Of a stretch of DNA of 64,000 nucleotides, positions 20,989 through 30,360 are shown in pieces. Each line of letters starts with the position of its first letter. The stretch's first letter is position 1. Origin of the DNA: Paenibacillus crassostreae (GTDB lineage Bacteria > Bacillota > Bacilli > Paenibacillales > Paenibacillaceae); the NCBI RefSeq assembly GCF_001857945.1, contig NZ_CP017770.1, positions 1-64,000 of the forward strand, in the 5' to 3' direction. A program made the position numbers and the translations under genes. The notes under the pieces were generated by a model. That model had not been told where the DNA came from, made no database searches, and saw nothing but the letters and a program-made list of their open reading frames with translations.

Positions 20989-21702
20989 ATGAATATTGAA
21001 ACCATTTGGAAAGATCTACTGCTTGAAAATGATCAGGAAGTCATCGAAAGAGGTGGTTTCGGCAAATCGAGAGGACTTGGCTGCCGGCCTGCATTATTGG
21101 TTGTGGATCCACAGCCTAACTATATGGGGGATCGGAAACCCATTTTGGAGCAAATAGATGAATATCCAACAGGTGCGGGAGAGGTAGCCTGGACTGCCCT
21201 AGAAAAAGCGGAACCTGTTCTAAAGTTGTTCCGTGAGCTAGAGTTGCCTGTTATTTTTACTCGTCAAACCTCGAAATATATGCAGTTCGATAACTTTGCT
21301 TCGAAGTCAACAGTGGGTCGATCCCAATATGCGGAGGGACATCCTCATACGGATCTGGTTGCAGAGGTGGAATTAGCTCCAACTGATTTTGTCATTGATA
21401 AGGGGTATGCGAGTGGTTTTGTCGGTACACCGCTGGTCAACTATTTAACGCGGCTCCAGGTAGATACCTTGATCGTGTGTGGTGGTGTTACATCGGGTTG
21501 TGTAAGAGCGGCTGTGGTGGATGCAGCCTCCCTGAATTATAAAGTGGCTGTGTTATACGAATGTGTGTTTGACCGGATAGAACTGTCGCATCGTGTAAGC
21601 CTGCTGGATATGTGGATGAAATATGCAGATCTATTATCGGTGGATCAAGCTATGGAATACCTTTCAACCCATGCAACTCAGCTAATGAAGGAAGGGTGTT
21701 AA
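20989..21702 (+). CDS. isochorismatase-family cysteine hydrolase (N-carbamoylsarcosine amidase-like)
   Basis: 237 residues, ATG two bases after the MFS stop. Catalytic triad visible: D in LLVVDPQPNYMG near 38, K in IDKGYASGF near 136, and C in GGVTSGCVRAA near 171, with the cis-peptide GGV before the cysteine. The family cleaves C-N bonds in N-carbamoyl compounds, maleamate or nicotinamide-like substrates; N-carbamoylsarcosine amidohydrolases share this N-terminal extension. With the adjacent amidase it suggests stepwise deamination of an amide. Exact substrate not deducible. Confidence 0.87.
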   Translation: MNIETIWKDLLLENDQEVIERGGFGKSRGLGCRPALLVVDPQPNYMGDRKPILEQIDEYPTGAGEVAWTALEKAEPVLKLFRELELPVIFTRQTSKYMQFDNFASKSTVGRSQYAEGHPHTDLVAEVELAPTDFVIDKGYASGFVGTPLVNYLTRLQVDTLIVCGGVTSGCVRAAVVDAASLNYKVAVLYECVFDRIELSHRVSLLDMWMKYADLLSVDQAMEYLSTHATQLMKEGC

Positions 21703-21703
21703 T

Positions 21704-23064
21704 ATGATGGGACAACTAATGAAGGATTACGATATTCCTGGGCTGGTCCAGTTAGTGAAAAGTAAACAAATCTCACCTGTTGAAATAACGAAACATTTTC
21801 TTGAGAAAATAGAGGAGCATGAGCCCAGCCTTCAGGCCTGGGTAACTGTAACCGGTACTGAGGCACTGCAAAAAGCAGAATTGGTGGAAAAGAAAATCAT
21901 GATGGGGGAGAAGGTTGGTTTACTTGCGGGGATTCCCTTCGCGGCTAAAGATGTTTTTTGTACAGCCGGGATCAAAACAACCGCCGGATCAAAGGTAGTG
22001 GAAGATTATGTGCCTGATTTTAATGCGACATCGATTTCTTTACTGGAACAAGAGGATGCTATCTTGCTGGGCAAATCAACAACGACCGAATTCGCTTACG
22101 CCATTACTATGAAAACCAGAAATCCATGGAATATTAATCATACTTCGGGTGGATCCAGTTCAGGTTCCTCGGCGGCAGTAGCCTCCGGAATGTCTGCCTT
22201 TGCTCTAGGAACACAAACAGGAGGGTCATTAATAAGACCGACTGCATTTTGCGGCTTGGTAAGTATGAAAGCCACGCTGGGAAGATTAAGCCGAGCTGGA
22301 GTTCTTCCGGTGAGCTGGACGCTGGATCATATCGGGGCAATGACCCGTACGGTTAAAGAACAGGCGCTTCTGTTGCATGTCCTGTCCGGATATGATGAGC
22401 AGGATCGAATATCTCTGGATATCCCCAAAATCGATCATCAAATTACGGAGTTAAAAGACCTGAGTGGAATCAAGATAGGAGTTCCAACCCGTTATTTCTT
22501 TGATGATATTGAGGAAGATGTAGGTCTTTCCGTAAAAGCAGGGATACAGGCACTCTCCGAGCGGGGGCACAGATTATTGAAATAGATTTGCCTGAAATCT
22601 TTGAAGCGGCTATCGCAGCGCACTCTATCATTATTCATTCGGAAGCGGCCTCTCACCATGAGGAGACCTTTAACGAAGTTTATCAAAAGTACAGTCCGTA
22701 TTTGCAAGAACGATTGGCCGTTGCTAGAATTATTCCCACTACAACTTATTTAAAAGCTCAAGAGATCAGAACATTATATATTCAGGCCATCCATGAATTA
22801 TTTGAACAGGTGCATGTTATGATTGTTCCTTCCGCACCAACAACGGCTCCTAAGGGAGAAGGAACGGGTGACTCCCGCTTTAATTCGCCGTTTACGATGG
22901 CAGGAGTTCCAGCGTTAACCGTCCCCTGCGGGCTGGCGGGTAATGGTCTTCCCGTTGGTATGCAAATTGTAGGCAGGGCGTTATCCGAGGAGCTTTTGTT
23001 AAGTATTGGTGCTTATTGTGAAGCAACATTTAATTTTAACAAGGAGGCCGTTCTTTATGGATAA
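21704..23064 (+). pseudogene. amidase-signature hydrolase, one frameshift
   Basis: Amidase signature family (GatA-like). Ser-cisSer-Lys residues appear present: K in PFAAKDVF near 82, the Gly/Ser loop GGSSSGSSAAVASGM near 148-162, and S in GTQTGGSLIRP near 172. A single-base shift at about 22575-22588 divides a normal length of about 453 residues (GHRLLK | IDLPEIFEAA). Otherwise well conserved, so sequencing error is plausible. Starts one base after the hydrolase stop; same operon. Confidence 0.85.
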
Positions 23065-23263
23065 ATTAGAAATGAATAAACAATTTCTTAGATTCCGAGG
23101 AATCGATGCTGGATTGATAGATACACTGGATGATGGATTGGTAAAGTTGATGATAGACATGGAGATAGTAGATAGATTCCCGGTAGATAAGGGAATATCG
23201 CCATCTTTTAATCCGAATCCGTATGCGCTGGAAGGTGGGTTAACGCCTGGGGTTCGTCTTTAA
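23057..23263 (+). CDS. small protein of unknown function in the amidase operon
   Basis: 68 residues from ATG at 23057, overlapping the amidase stop by 8 bases; AAGGAGG at 23041-23047 gives good spacing. Sequence MDKLEMNKQFLRFRGIDAGL... has no membrane segment. Small partners next to amidases (for example AtzG-type subunits) are known in other systems, but I cannot show homology. Translational coupling suggests it works with the amidase. Confidence 0.6.
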   Translation: MDKLEMNKQFLRFRGIDAGLIDTLDDGLVKLMIDMEIVDRFPVDKGISPSFNPNPYALEGGLTPGVRL

Positions 23264-23305
23264 GTTTGGAACCTGATACAAGGGGTGTGGAAAAGAGGGA
23301 GTCAG

Positions 23306-24406
23306 ATGTATCGTATCCTGGAAACGATTCTTGTTACTTTTGTTGGAGGTCTTATATTTACATTTCTTGGGTTGCCGATCAGCTGGATGCTTGGTCCTAT
23401 GACAGCCAGCCTCGTATGGCAAGGGTTGACCGGGCGCAGATTGACATGGAGCAGTAGCCTTCGCAATATCGGTTTGCTGACGATTGGGTACGGTCTGGGG
23501 CTCTCTTTTACAGTAGAGAGCGCCAGACAAATTTCCCTTCAATTTCCTTCTATGCTCGTCGCTACATTATTAACTATCTTATTCAGTCTGGGCATTGCTT
23601 TTGTAACCTCGATGAAAACCGGGGTTAGCCTGATGAGCTGTATTATGGGTAACATTCCGGGAGGCATGTCCCAGATGGTCATGATGAGCGAAGAAATTGA
23701 AGATGTGGATACTGCTGTTGTTGTATTCATGCAAACTATACGTTTATTGACGGTTATCTTTATCGTACCTTTTCTTGCCATTCACAGTCTGAAGAATGGA
23801 TCTCCAGGCGGAGATCAAACTTTTGCAGAGAGTACGATATGGGCCTCGCTGCAGATGGGGATAATTGAAGCTGCTGCAAGACCTATATTTACATTACTAA
23901 TCCTATGTGCGGTGCTATTTGCAGCCTGGGGCGGTGTGAAGCTACATCTTCCGACTCCCTATTTTCTTGGACCTATCATAATTGTCGGCCTTCTAAATAT
24001 AAGTGGATTTGAACCGCCACATTTACCATCTATATTTAGTCTCTTAGCACAATGGAGCTTAGGGATATATCTAGGGGTAGGCATGAAGCTGAACAGTCTG
24101 CACAATTGGAAACGACTGCTACCTTATTCCATCGCAGGAAGTACAGCTCTTGTTGCTTTTTCGCTTGGCTTATCCTTCATATTTAGCAAGGTTCATCCGA
24201 TCTCGATGCTCACTGCTTTTCTGAGTACATCCCCGGGCGGAATGACCGAAATGGGGGTTACAGCGAGTACAGTAGGTGCGGATGTTTCTGTTGTAGTTGC
24301 TTACCAGATGTTTCGGATTCTGTTTATATTATTTATTATTCCTTATGCGCTGCGACTCGTAATTCGCCAGTTGTACAGGTCGAACTCTCAACTCAAGAAA
24401 GGATAA
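23306..24406 (+). CDS. AbrB-type membrane protein (duplicated domain, putative transporter)
   Basis: 366 residues; ATG at 23306 chosen for AGAGGGA upstream. About ten hydrophobic segments in two similar halves, each with a glycine-rich loop: GNIPGGMSQMVMMSEE in the first half, STSPGGMTEMGVTAST in the second. This is the AbrB/YdbG membrane family (often misnamed ammonia monooxygenase), of uncertain transport function. Last gene of the operon; its role here may be uptake or export of a small product. Confidence 0.8.
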   Translation: MYRILETILVTFVGGLIFTFLGLPISWMLGPMTASLVWQGLTGRRLTWSSSLRNIGLLTIGYGLGLSFTVESARQISLQFPSMLVATLLTILFSLGIAFVTSMKTGVSLMSCIMGNIPGGMSQMVMMSEEIEDVDTAVVVFMQTIRLLTVIFIVPFLAIHSLKNGSPGGDQTFAESTIWASLQMGIIEAAARPIFTLLILCAVLFAAWGGVKLHLPTPYFLGPIIIVGLLNISGFEPPHLPSIFSLLAQWSLGIYLGVGMKLNSLHNWKRLLPYSIAGSTALVAFSLGLSFIFSKVHPISMLTAFLSTSPGGMTEMGVTASTVGADVSVVVAYQMFRILFILFIIPYALRLVIRQLYRSNSQLKKG

Positions 24407-24423
24407 TAAAATATGGTGGTAAA

Positions 24424-24579
24424 ATGGATTTAGAAACAGCTCCTTTTGAGTACAGGGCAACTGTACTTTCTCAGAGGGGCTCTTTCACTTACGAAAAACC
24501 AGGCGGTATTATAATTGATATAGATAACAATGATATTCAACATTTTATTGAAGAGAATAAAGAAATCTATGGACTATAA
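24424..24579 (+). CDS. possible small protein, unknown
   Basis: A 51-residue reading frame (MDLETAPFEYRATVL... to ENKEIYGL) beginning 15 bases after the AbrB-type gene. No clear ribosome binding site and no recognised motif. It may be a fragment. The following 150 bases also show short readable text (ELEELIRLKAIYNQRRKLRQ) without a clean frame. Low confidence. Confidence 0.3.
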   Translation: MDLETAPFEYRATVLSQRGSFTYEKPGGIIIDIDNNDIQHFIEENKEIYGL

Positions 24580-24728
24580 TACGATCAACGAATTAGAAGA
24601 ATAATTAATTAGACTTAAAGCTATATATAATCAAAGAAGAAAGCTCAGACAACAAACGTTATCTGTCGCACTTCATATTACAACCCGTCATATAGAAAAA
24701 AGAGATGCAATTCAAGTTGAAAGGGATT

Positions 24729-25376
24729 TTACTTGAGCAGGGTAAAGTGGTTTCTCGTGAACTCTATTAATCCATTCTTTTTCATTGTGGCTAATTCTCT
24801 GGACAAGGCACTTCGGTCTACATTCAGATAGTCGACGAGTTCAGTTCGTGAGAAGGGGATGAAGAAGGAGTCTGTTCCCGTCATACCCGATTGCATCTCT
24901 AAATAGTGAAGAACACGCTGACGCAAGGTGCGGTGAGAGACAATGTTAAGCTTATGATGAAGGTTGTGCTTGTTATTGATCATCAGAGTGAACAGATTCT
25001 CAATCATTTTTCCCCTAAGGGCAAAGATCGGCTGATCGTTACTCATAATACACTTCGTATACAGAAACAAAACCTCACTATCCTCAGCTGCATAAATGTT
25101 GTAGTTATAGGCATCACCAGCTCGAGACGTATGTAACGATTGTTCACCGAACATATTCCCCGGCTTCAAAATAGTTAGAATTTGACGATCCCCATTATAG
25201 TCATCCTTATTCAAATAAAGTGTCCCGATAAATTCTCCGAAATGTTCTTCATTCATACTCATTTTTTTCATCACCTTGTACTGTACATCCAGGCATGACA
25301 GGGCAATCTGGATCTCATCGGAAGATAATCCTTTAAAAATAGTTGTTTTTTGTAGCACATTCAGGTCTTTTAACAT
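24729..25376 (-). CDS. Crp/Fnr-family transcriptional regulator
   Basis: 215 residues, read leftward. An N-terminal cyclic-nucleotide-binding-like domain (GDRQILTILKPGNMFGEQSLH) and C-terminal winged HTH (PFSRTELVDYLNVDRSALSRELATMKKNGLI). No cysteine cluster of Fnr iron-sulfur proteins is present. The beta-barrel segment around residues 35-60 is shorter than usual. Converges on the amidase operon and could regulate it; neighbour position only. Confidence 0.83.
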   Translation of the reverse strand: MLKDLNVLQKTTIFKGLSSDEIQIALSCLDVQYKVMKKMSMNEEHFGEFIGTLYLNKDDYNGDRQILTILKPGNMFGEQSLHTSRAGDAYNYNIYAAEDSEVLFLYTKCIMSNDQPIFALRGKMIENLFTLMINNKHNLHHKLNIVSHRTLRQRVLHYLEMQSGMTGTDSFFIPFSRTELVDYLNVDRSALSRELATMKKNGLIEFTRNHFTLLK

Positions 25377-25436
25377 GATAGTCCCTCTTTTTGTTGCAAT
25401 TTCAACGGTAATTGAAGCATGTATTTGCTATTACAG

Positions 25437-25487
25437 AACAGGTGTATTCATATAACCTCCTTAATGTTACTGGGGGTAGCACTTTTG
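25437..25487 (-). mobile_element. IS110-family 5' end remnant
   Basis: About 50 bases nearly identical to 12396-12445, the region just upstream of and including the first codons of the IS110-family transposase (shared CATATAACCTCCTTAATG and AGCACTTTTG). Same orientation as the 11.6-12.6 kb element. The pair brackets the 12.8-25.4 kb locus. Confidence 0.7.
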
Positions 25488-25588
25488 CAAGTAGCGCGAT
25501 CGACACGTCCTGTGTCTGAAGAAAAAACGGAACATACGTTTCTATATATGTGGTAAAATGAAATTATTACTATTTAAGGGGGATGACA

Positions 25589-26064
25589 ATGATGTCAAAC
25601 GAGCCATTAAAGGTTATAGAAGCATACACATATTTTTGGAAAGATTATGAATTCAATGATCTAACCTGGAACCAATCATATGCTGAAGGAAAAGCGACAA
25701 TTTCTGAAATTATTGGTCATCTATTGAATTGGGATCAATACTTAATCTCTAACGTAGTTCGCGCTGTGAAAGAAGGGAAAGGGATAGAATTCCCTGATTT
25801 TGATTCTCATAATAAACTCGGTATGAATATGTGAAAAATAAAACGAAAATCCAGATAGTAGATGAGTTTAAAGAAACCAGAACTCAATTGCATAGTTTAT
25901 TAATTGAAAATCTCGAAATAGTGAATAGTCATACCACAGCCAATGGCGTAAGTAACTGTCCAAATACAGGAACCCCATATAGTTTACTTTATATCATTCA
26001 AGAATTTATTGAACATGATGAACATCATAAAAAACAAATAGAATCTGTGAATACAAAAGAATAA
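25589..26064 (+). pseudogene. DinB-family protein, one frameshift
   Basis: Four-helix metal-binding DinB/YfiT-like superfamily. Helix 2 ISEIIGHLLNWDQYLISNVVRA carries the first His, and the last helix IQEFIEHDEHHKKQIES carries the HxxxH pair expected to bind metal. A single missing base near 25825 splits the 158-codon gene (LGYEYVKNK restored). ATG at 25589 is preferred over 25583 for spacing from AAGGGGG. Cassette gene upstream of A7; its own leading attC-like site has been lost. Confidence 0.75.
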
Positions 26065-26116
26065 ATAATTGAATGATCCTTGTGGGCCGACGTCCTGTCT
26101 TTATTCGAAGTAGCGG

Positions 26117-26134
26117 TCCAATCCATCACATAAC
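26117..26134 (+). repeat. attC-like site A7, left edge (cut by IS91-like element)
   Basis: TTCGAAGTAGCGGTCCAATCC precedes TCACATAAC, the usual run-up to a left edge. The IS91-like element begins immediately after TAAC, as at A5. Confidence 0.75.
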
Positions 26135-26436
26135 ACTCTGGATTGGTTGCGCAGTTGCCCGAAAAAAAACCTTCATAAACACAGTATGAAGGCATTCAAT
26201 AAAGATATCATATGAGCAGAAAAGCTCCGCGGCAATTGCGCAAATCCATGTTGAACGATGCCGCGAATATTTGCTAACCTATGGGTTTTGTTATTTACTT
26301 CCATCCAGTAATGTAGCACAATATAAGAGAATTCACTTTCGAATTTCTAAGGTCAGCGTGTTCATTTACGGATAAATACATACCTCCCCCCTCCCCAGAT
26401 CAGGCATCGTAGTGAAATGTATGCTATTCATCGCGC

Positions 26437-27480
26437 TTACCCAACACCCGGATTCAACATCAATATCTGACACCAAGTTCCTCCACAAGAGGGACAAATC
26501 GAAATATCTACACCGGTTAATTTCAAGATAAGTTCTTTCGCATTTAGCTTTACTTTGGGTTTAATCGGCGTACGAGTCAGACGCAAACACTTCAGTAGTT
26601 TGGTTTTTCGATTGGCGTTGCTGAGAAAGCCATAATATCTAATTTTCTGAAAACCAGAAGGTAGCACATGCATCATGAATCTCCGCATAAACTCCATCGC
26701 ATCCAGTGTCAGTGGCTTCACTTTCCCGTCATCTTTGTAATCCCGATAATGAAAAGTGACTGTCCGATCATCCATGGATTGGATCCGATTATTGTAAATC
26801 GCGGTCTTGTACGTATAGCGACTTAAATATTTGACGACGTGAAAGGAACTTTTAAACGGTTTCTTACAGTAGACGACCCAATCCGGTTCATAGAGTGAAT
26901 TTAATAAAGTGGAAAATGAAGATTCTTCAGCGTAGGGTAGTGAGGATCCAGTAAATCTCAACTTCTGATCCGCATAAGCCTTTTTCAAAAAACAAAGAAA
27001 TTTACCTCGAAACACCCTAGAGAGGATTCTCACGGGAATAAAGAACTTTTTTTTCGAGCGCATAAACGTACAGCCAGAAGGCGAAAGACCACCGCCGGGT
27101 ACAATGCAACGGACATGAGGATGAATAGACAAATTTTGACCCCATGTATGCAATACCATAGTCACTCCGATTTGTGCACCAAGAAACTTAGGGTCCTTTA
27201 AAAAGAATGGTGTGCATGAGCTTAGGGTTAGCTAGAAATAAAGGATTCAACGTGTGAGGAACAGTAAAAACAGTGTGGAAATAAGGAACAGGCAAGAGCT
27301 CAGAAGTTCGATCTAGAATCCATTTCTCTTTTTTAAAATTGCCACATTTGGGACAATTACGATTGCGGCAGGAGTTGTAGGACGCCTTCAAATCTTCGCA
27401 AGAATGACATTGGTCGACATGCCCACCCAATGCTGCAGTTCTACAAGTTTGGATAGACTGAATGGCCTTGATGCCACCTG
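26437..27480 (-). pseudogene. IS91-family (Y2, HUH) transposase, copy 2, broken
   Basis: Same protein as in copy 1: zinc region DQCHSCEDLKASYNSCRNRNCPKCG, HTVFTVPHTLNPLFL, LSIHPHVRCIVPGGGL (the HUH second position has changed H to R compared with copy 1), YLSRYTYKTAI, and a C-terminal zinc ribbon ICPSCGG. Broken by the internal deletion near 27196 and lacking its first codons because of the 27472 deletion. Confidence 0.8.
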
Positions 27481-28269
27481 GGCGTGAGTAAGATGAAGAT
27501 ACATGGTAGTTGTTTGAATATCTGCATGACCAAGAAATTCTTTGATTTGCAGAATACTAGAACCGCGATTTAATAGGTGGGTTGCAAAACAGTGACGCAA
27601 GGTGTGCACGGATACATCCTTGGAGATCCCAGAAGCATGCAATGAATCCTTAAAAATAGACTGAATACTCCGCACTGAAATGGGCTTCGTATCCGGGACA
27701 CCTGGGAAAAGCCAAGGGGAAGAGCGATAAGCCTTCCAATATTGACGAAGTAGCAGAAGATTATGGTTGGATAAAATGGAGTAACGATCCTTACCCCCTT
27801 TGGTTTGACGAACCAAAAGGCGCATGTCTGAACTATGAATGTCTGTCAATTGCAGATGAGCCACTTCGCTCACGCGAAGACCTGCCGAGTAAATGGTTTT
27901 GTGCTTGAGATTGCGGGTAGCATCGAGGATCTGGCAAACTTCTTGGAACGTCAGTATGGTGGGGAGAAAAAATTTCTTCTTCACTCTCGGAATATGCAGC
28001 ATATTCCATTCGCGAAAAAGCACAGATTGGTAAAAAAACTTGATGGCGCCATAAGCAGAATTCACGTAGGCAGAACTGAGTTTCTTCGTTTTAATGGCAT
28101 GATGAAGAAAAGCTCGAACTTCATCGTACCCAACGGATGCAGGAGGCTTACCACAAAATAAATAGAAACGTTTCATATGAGCTAAATACATTCTTTGAGT
28201 GCTTTTGGCAAATCCACGTAACTCCATTGAAATTGTCATGGATTGAATCCAATCTTGCATAGATAACAC
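27388..28269 (-). pseudogene. tyrosine recombinase of the IS91-like element, copy 2, 3' end replaced
   Basis: 293-codon open frame. SAM-like N-terminal domain (residues about 1-95), then catalytic residues: R in AGLRVSEVAHL, the HTLRHCFATHLL box, H in LGHADIQTT and Y in MYLHLTH. All four key positions are seen, but about 4 codons are missing before AGLRVSE compared with copy 1 and the C-terminal tail after AQV is replaced by out-of-frame transposase sequence through the 27472 deletion. Whether it is active is unknown. Confidence 0.78.
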
Positions 28270-28363
28270 ACCTTCCTTTTTTTACTAGATAATAAAGGAA
28301 GGCGTGGTAAAATGGCAGTAAGGATTGTAGGATTTAAAAAGCTACCGCGTAGCGGTTTAGTTC

Positions 28364-28529
28364 AACAATATATTTACGCTTCGGGCCTGACGACCCTCGG
28401 TCCGCGAGAAGTGATTGGCAGGGGGGGGATTCAGCGGACACATCCGCACCGACTAACCGCATCGCGGCCGCTCCCGTTGGTCGCTTAAGTCGGTGGGACG
28501 TCGAGAATACAGGAACGTTAGTTGAAATC
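28364..28529 (+). repeat. attC-like site A7, right part
   Basis: Starts AACAATATATTTACGC at the IS junction and ends GTTAGTTGA (28517-28525). Pairing words CTCGGTCCGC/GCGGACA and CGCACCGACTAA / CTTAAGTCGGTG. Resembles A17 in its body. Confidence 0.83.
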
Positions 28530-28602
28530 GACCAAAGGGTTTAATAACAAGAACTACTATAAGAACTCAATAATTAGAAATTATTTTGATCGGGGGGCAC
28601 TA

Positions 28603-28902
28603 ATGAAGGTTAATAAAAGATTATTAATCGAATCAATAATAGTCTCAATCCTAATTGTTCTAGTGTTTCTTGGATGGGAAATAGTTCGAGGTATGTTTTT
28701 AACAAAGAATTATATACCCGAGATAGTTGACAGCTATAAGGAAACTGATTATTTACAAAATGAAGTCTCTTTTGGGACAGTAAACAGAAGTAACAGGATA
28801 ACGGTGCTGATGGGTATTAGTGGATTCTTGTTTATGCTAATAACGTATTATGGAATTCGAGTATTGCTGAATCAGATCATACAGAAGAATAAGATTCAAT
28901 AA
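28603..28902 (+). CDS. small membrane protein, cassette-borne
   Basis: 99 residues from ATG at 28603 (CGGGGGGC upstream). Two predicted membrane helices, residues about 8-28 and 72-92, with a soluble loop between (KNYIPEIVDSYKETDYLQNEVSFGTVNRSN). Family not recognised. Sits alone in the unit between A7 and A8. Confidence 0.65.
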   Translation: MKVNKRLLIESIIVSILIVLVFLGWEIVRGMFLTKNYIPEIVDSYKETDYLQNEVSFGTVNRSNRITVLMGISGFLFMLITYYGIRVLLNQIIQKNKIQ

Positions 28903-28961
28903 AAGATTTGATTAAAAGCATAGGAAAGACACTGAATATTTGTGGGATTACTCAAGAAGTG

Positions 28962-29121
28962 GTCGACATCAGCTAACACCACATTCCTACTGCGGGCATT
29001 CGCCCTTGATCGCCAAGAGGGATTTCAGAGAAGTGAATTCAGGCAATACATTTATTTCCCTAAGATAAGAGCTATCTAAAGGAAATAAACGTCAGGAATG
29101 CCAAACGTTATCCAACATTGG
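28962..29121 (+). repeat. attC-like site A8
   Basis: Edges TCAGCTAAC (28969-28977) and GTTATCC (29107-29113). Left edge pairs 8 of 9 with GTTAGTTGA, the start of its unit. The arm TTTATTTCCCTAAGATA / TATCTAAAGGAAATAAA shows compensatory change relative to A5. Confidence 0.86.
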
Positions 29122-29635
29122 ACCGAAGTGTACTACGAGTTAAAGAAATTTTTGGCCGATAGTTGAGATTACCATCTTAAACGGGAAGAGACATGAAGAA
29201 ATTCAGGTTTCGAGGGATCTAGGATCAGCGTGCTTGGCGAATAAAGACATGAAATGCAATTAGATATGAAATACCTTTCAATTGAAACGAGAGATGCCTG
29301 AAAGTAGAGGATTAAGAACATGTTTTTGAAATGTCAGCAGAAAATAAAGTATTAGACTGACCCTAGAAATTGAAACAGCTATAGCAAAGGACGCGAAAAT
29401 AAAGTCCTAGACTGTCGCTGTTTCATTGAACTATCGTGTCCCCTTAGTTTAATCATGTTCTCCTATCACTGACTGCAAATGTTGATACTCTATCATTAAC
29501 AGTTATTCAGAATATGCTTTAAATACAATCAAGGGGAATAAAAAACTATAGAGATAGATTAGTGTGTAAAACCACCAAATCTAGCTTTACGGCACGACGG
29601 TGATTGTTCTTGCGATTTCCGCTTTGATTTAACCT
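29122..29635. other. long non-coding stretch in the A8-A9 unit, with IS-like end
   Basis: No convincing gene. At 29336-29440 it holds words AAAATAAAGT and TAGACTGTCG whose reverse complements recur at 30556-30660 and 39480-39545. This is probably the end of a decayed insertion element. Confidence 0.4.
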
Positions 29636-30076
29636 TTAATGTTTTTTCGAGTAATACTTCCACAGCGCAAAAAATACGATCAAAACAAATAGTAGGGTAG
29701 CCAGTAAGGTGTAGAATATCAAGGGATTGAAGAAACCCGCAATCACGGAAGCAATAACCAGACCTACGAGAATCATGACTATGCTGAGTGAGCTGGCACT
29801 GTGGATAATCAGTCCACTCCGCTCGTCGTTCTCCTCGATGTACAACTTCTTCAGCCCTGCGTCATTTTTGTTGGCTTTAATGTACTTGGCGATAAAAAAA
29901 ACGAAGCACAATTCAGCGCCGATAAAAGCACCTGTGTGAAATCCCTTTATAAAACTGGGCAATTCGGGCAGACCACCGCGGTAAAACACAAGTCCCACAT
30001 AGATCAATAGCGTGGCAGCAGCTACCAGTGACAGTGCGTTCTTGCGAGTTTTGACTTGAACCTTGTAATTGTCCAT
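29636..30076 (-). CDS. membrane protein, DUF2178-like
   Basis: 146 residues, four predicted membrane helices in two pairs with a central soluble loop KKLYIEENDERSGLI, a layout typical of small membrane proteins paired with an XRE regulator. Its ATG overlaps the stop of the regulator gene, so the two are translationally coupled. Function unknown. Read opposite to the array direction. Confidence 0.7.
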   Translation of the reverse strand: MDNYKVQVKTRKNALSLVAAATLLIYVGLVFYRGGLPELPSFIKGFHTGAFIGAELCFVFFIAKYIKANKNDAGLKKLYIEENDERSGLIIHSASSLSIVMILVGLVIASVIAGFFNPLIFYTLLATLLFVLIVFFALWKYYSKKH

Positions 30077-30282
30077 TACAATTCCTCCAATTCGCTGAAA
30101 TCAAAAACATCTTCAATGGCGAGTCCAAAATGCTTAGCAATCTTGTAGGCAAGAACAAGGGAAGCCGCATATTTTCCCGTTTCAAGGGAGGTGATAGTTT
30201 GCCGGGTAACGCCTACGATCAGCCCCAGCTCTTCCTGGGACAGCTTGTGCTGCTTACGCAGTTCCGCAATTCTTGTCTTCAA
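30076..30282 (-). CDS. XRE-family HTH regulator
   Basis: About 68 residues from TTG at 30282, chosen because GGGAG lies 7 bases upstream; the protein then starts LKTRIAELRKQHKLSQEELG. HTH SQEELGLIVGVTRQTITSLE and the tail VFDF are typical of YozG-like minimal Cro/CI regulators. Probably autoregulates itself and the coupled membrane protein through the repeats at 30303-30360. Confidence 0.8.
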   Translation of the reverse strand: MKTRIAELRKQHKLSQEELGLIVGVTRQTITSLETGKYAASLVLAYKIAKHFGLAIEDVFDFSELEEL

Positions 30283-30302
30283 GTGACCACTCCCTTGCAA
30301 CG

Positions 30303-30360
30303 TTTACTTTGCATCTATAGGATAGTTTACTTTGCATTTTATGTCAAGCAGACTTTGCAT
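30303..30360 (-). promoter_or_regulatory. promoter and three-fold operator of the XRE operon
   Basis: On the minus strand TTGACA (30347-30342) and TATCCT (30324-30319) are separated by exactly 17 bases. ATGCAAAG occurs three times (30360-30353, 30337-30330, 30314-30307), twice as ATGCAAAGTAAAC, one copy inside the spacer and one just downstream of the -10. A good candidate for repressor sites. Confidence 0.7.

Larger units (their letters stand above)
26135..28363 (-). mobile_element. IS91-like element with tyrosine recombinase, copy 2
   Basis: About 2.23 kb, very similar to copy 1 (8459-10858) over its whole length. Differences include an approximately 30-bp deletion near 27196 and an approximately 115-bp deletion near 27472 that removes the start of the transposase gene and the end of the recombinase gene. 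Ends ACTCTGG at the left and TTTAGTTC at the right, with AAC again on both sides. Defective for transposition by itself. Confidence 0.82.

Noticed and set aside
27835..28161. Plus-strand frames across the IS91-like recombinase
   Set aside because: Shadows of the real minus-strand recombinase; present in both copies only because the DNA is duplicated.
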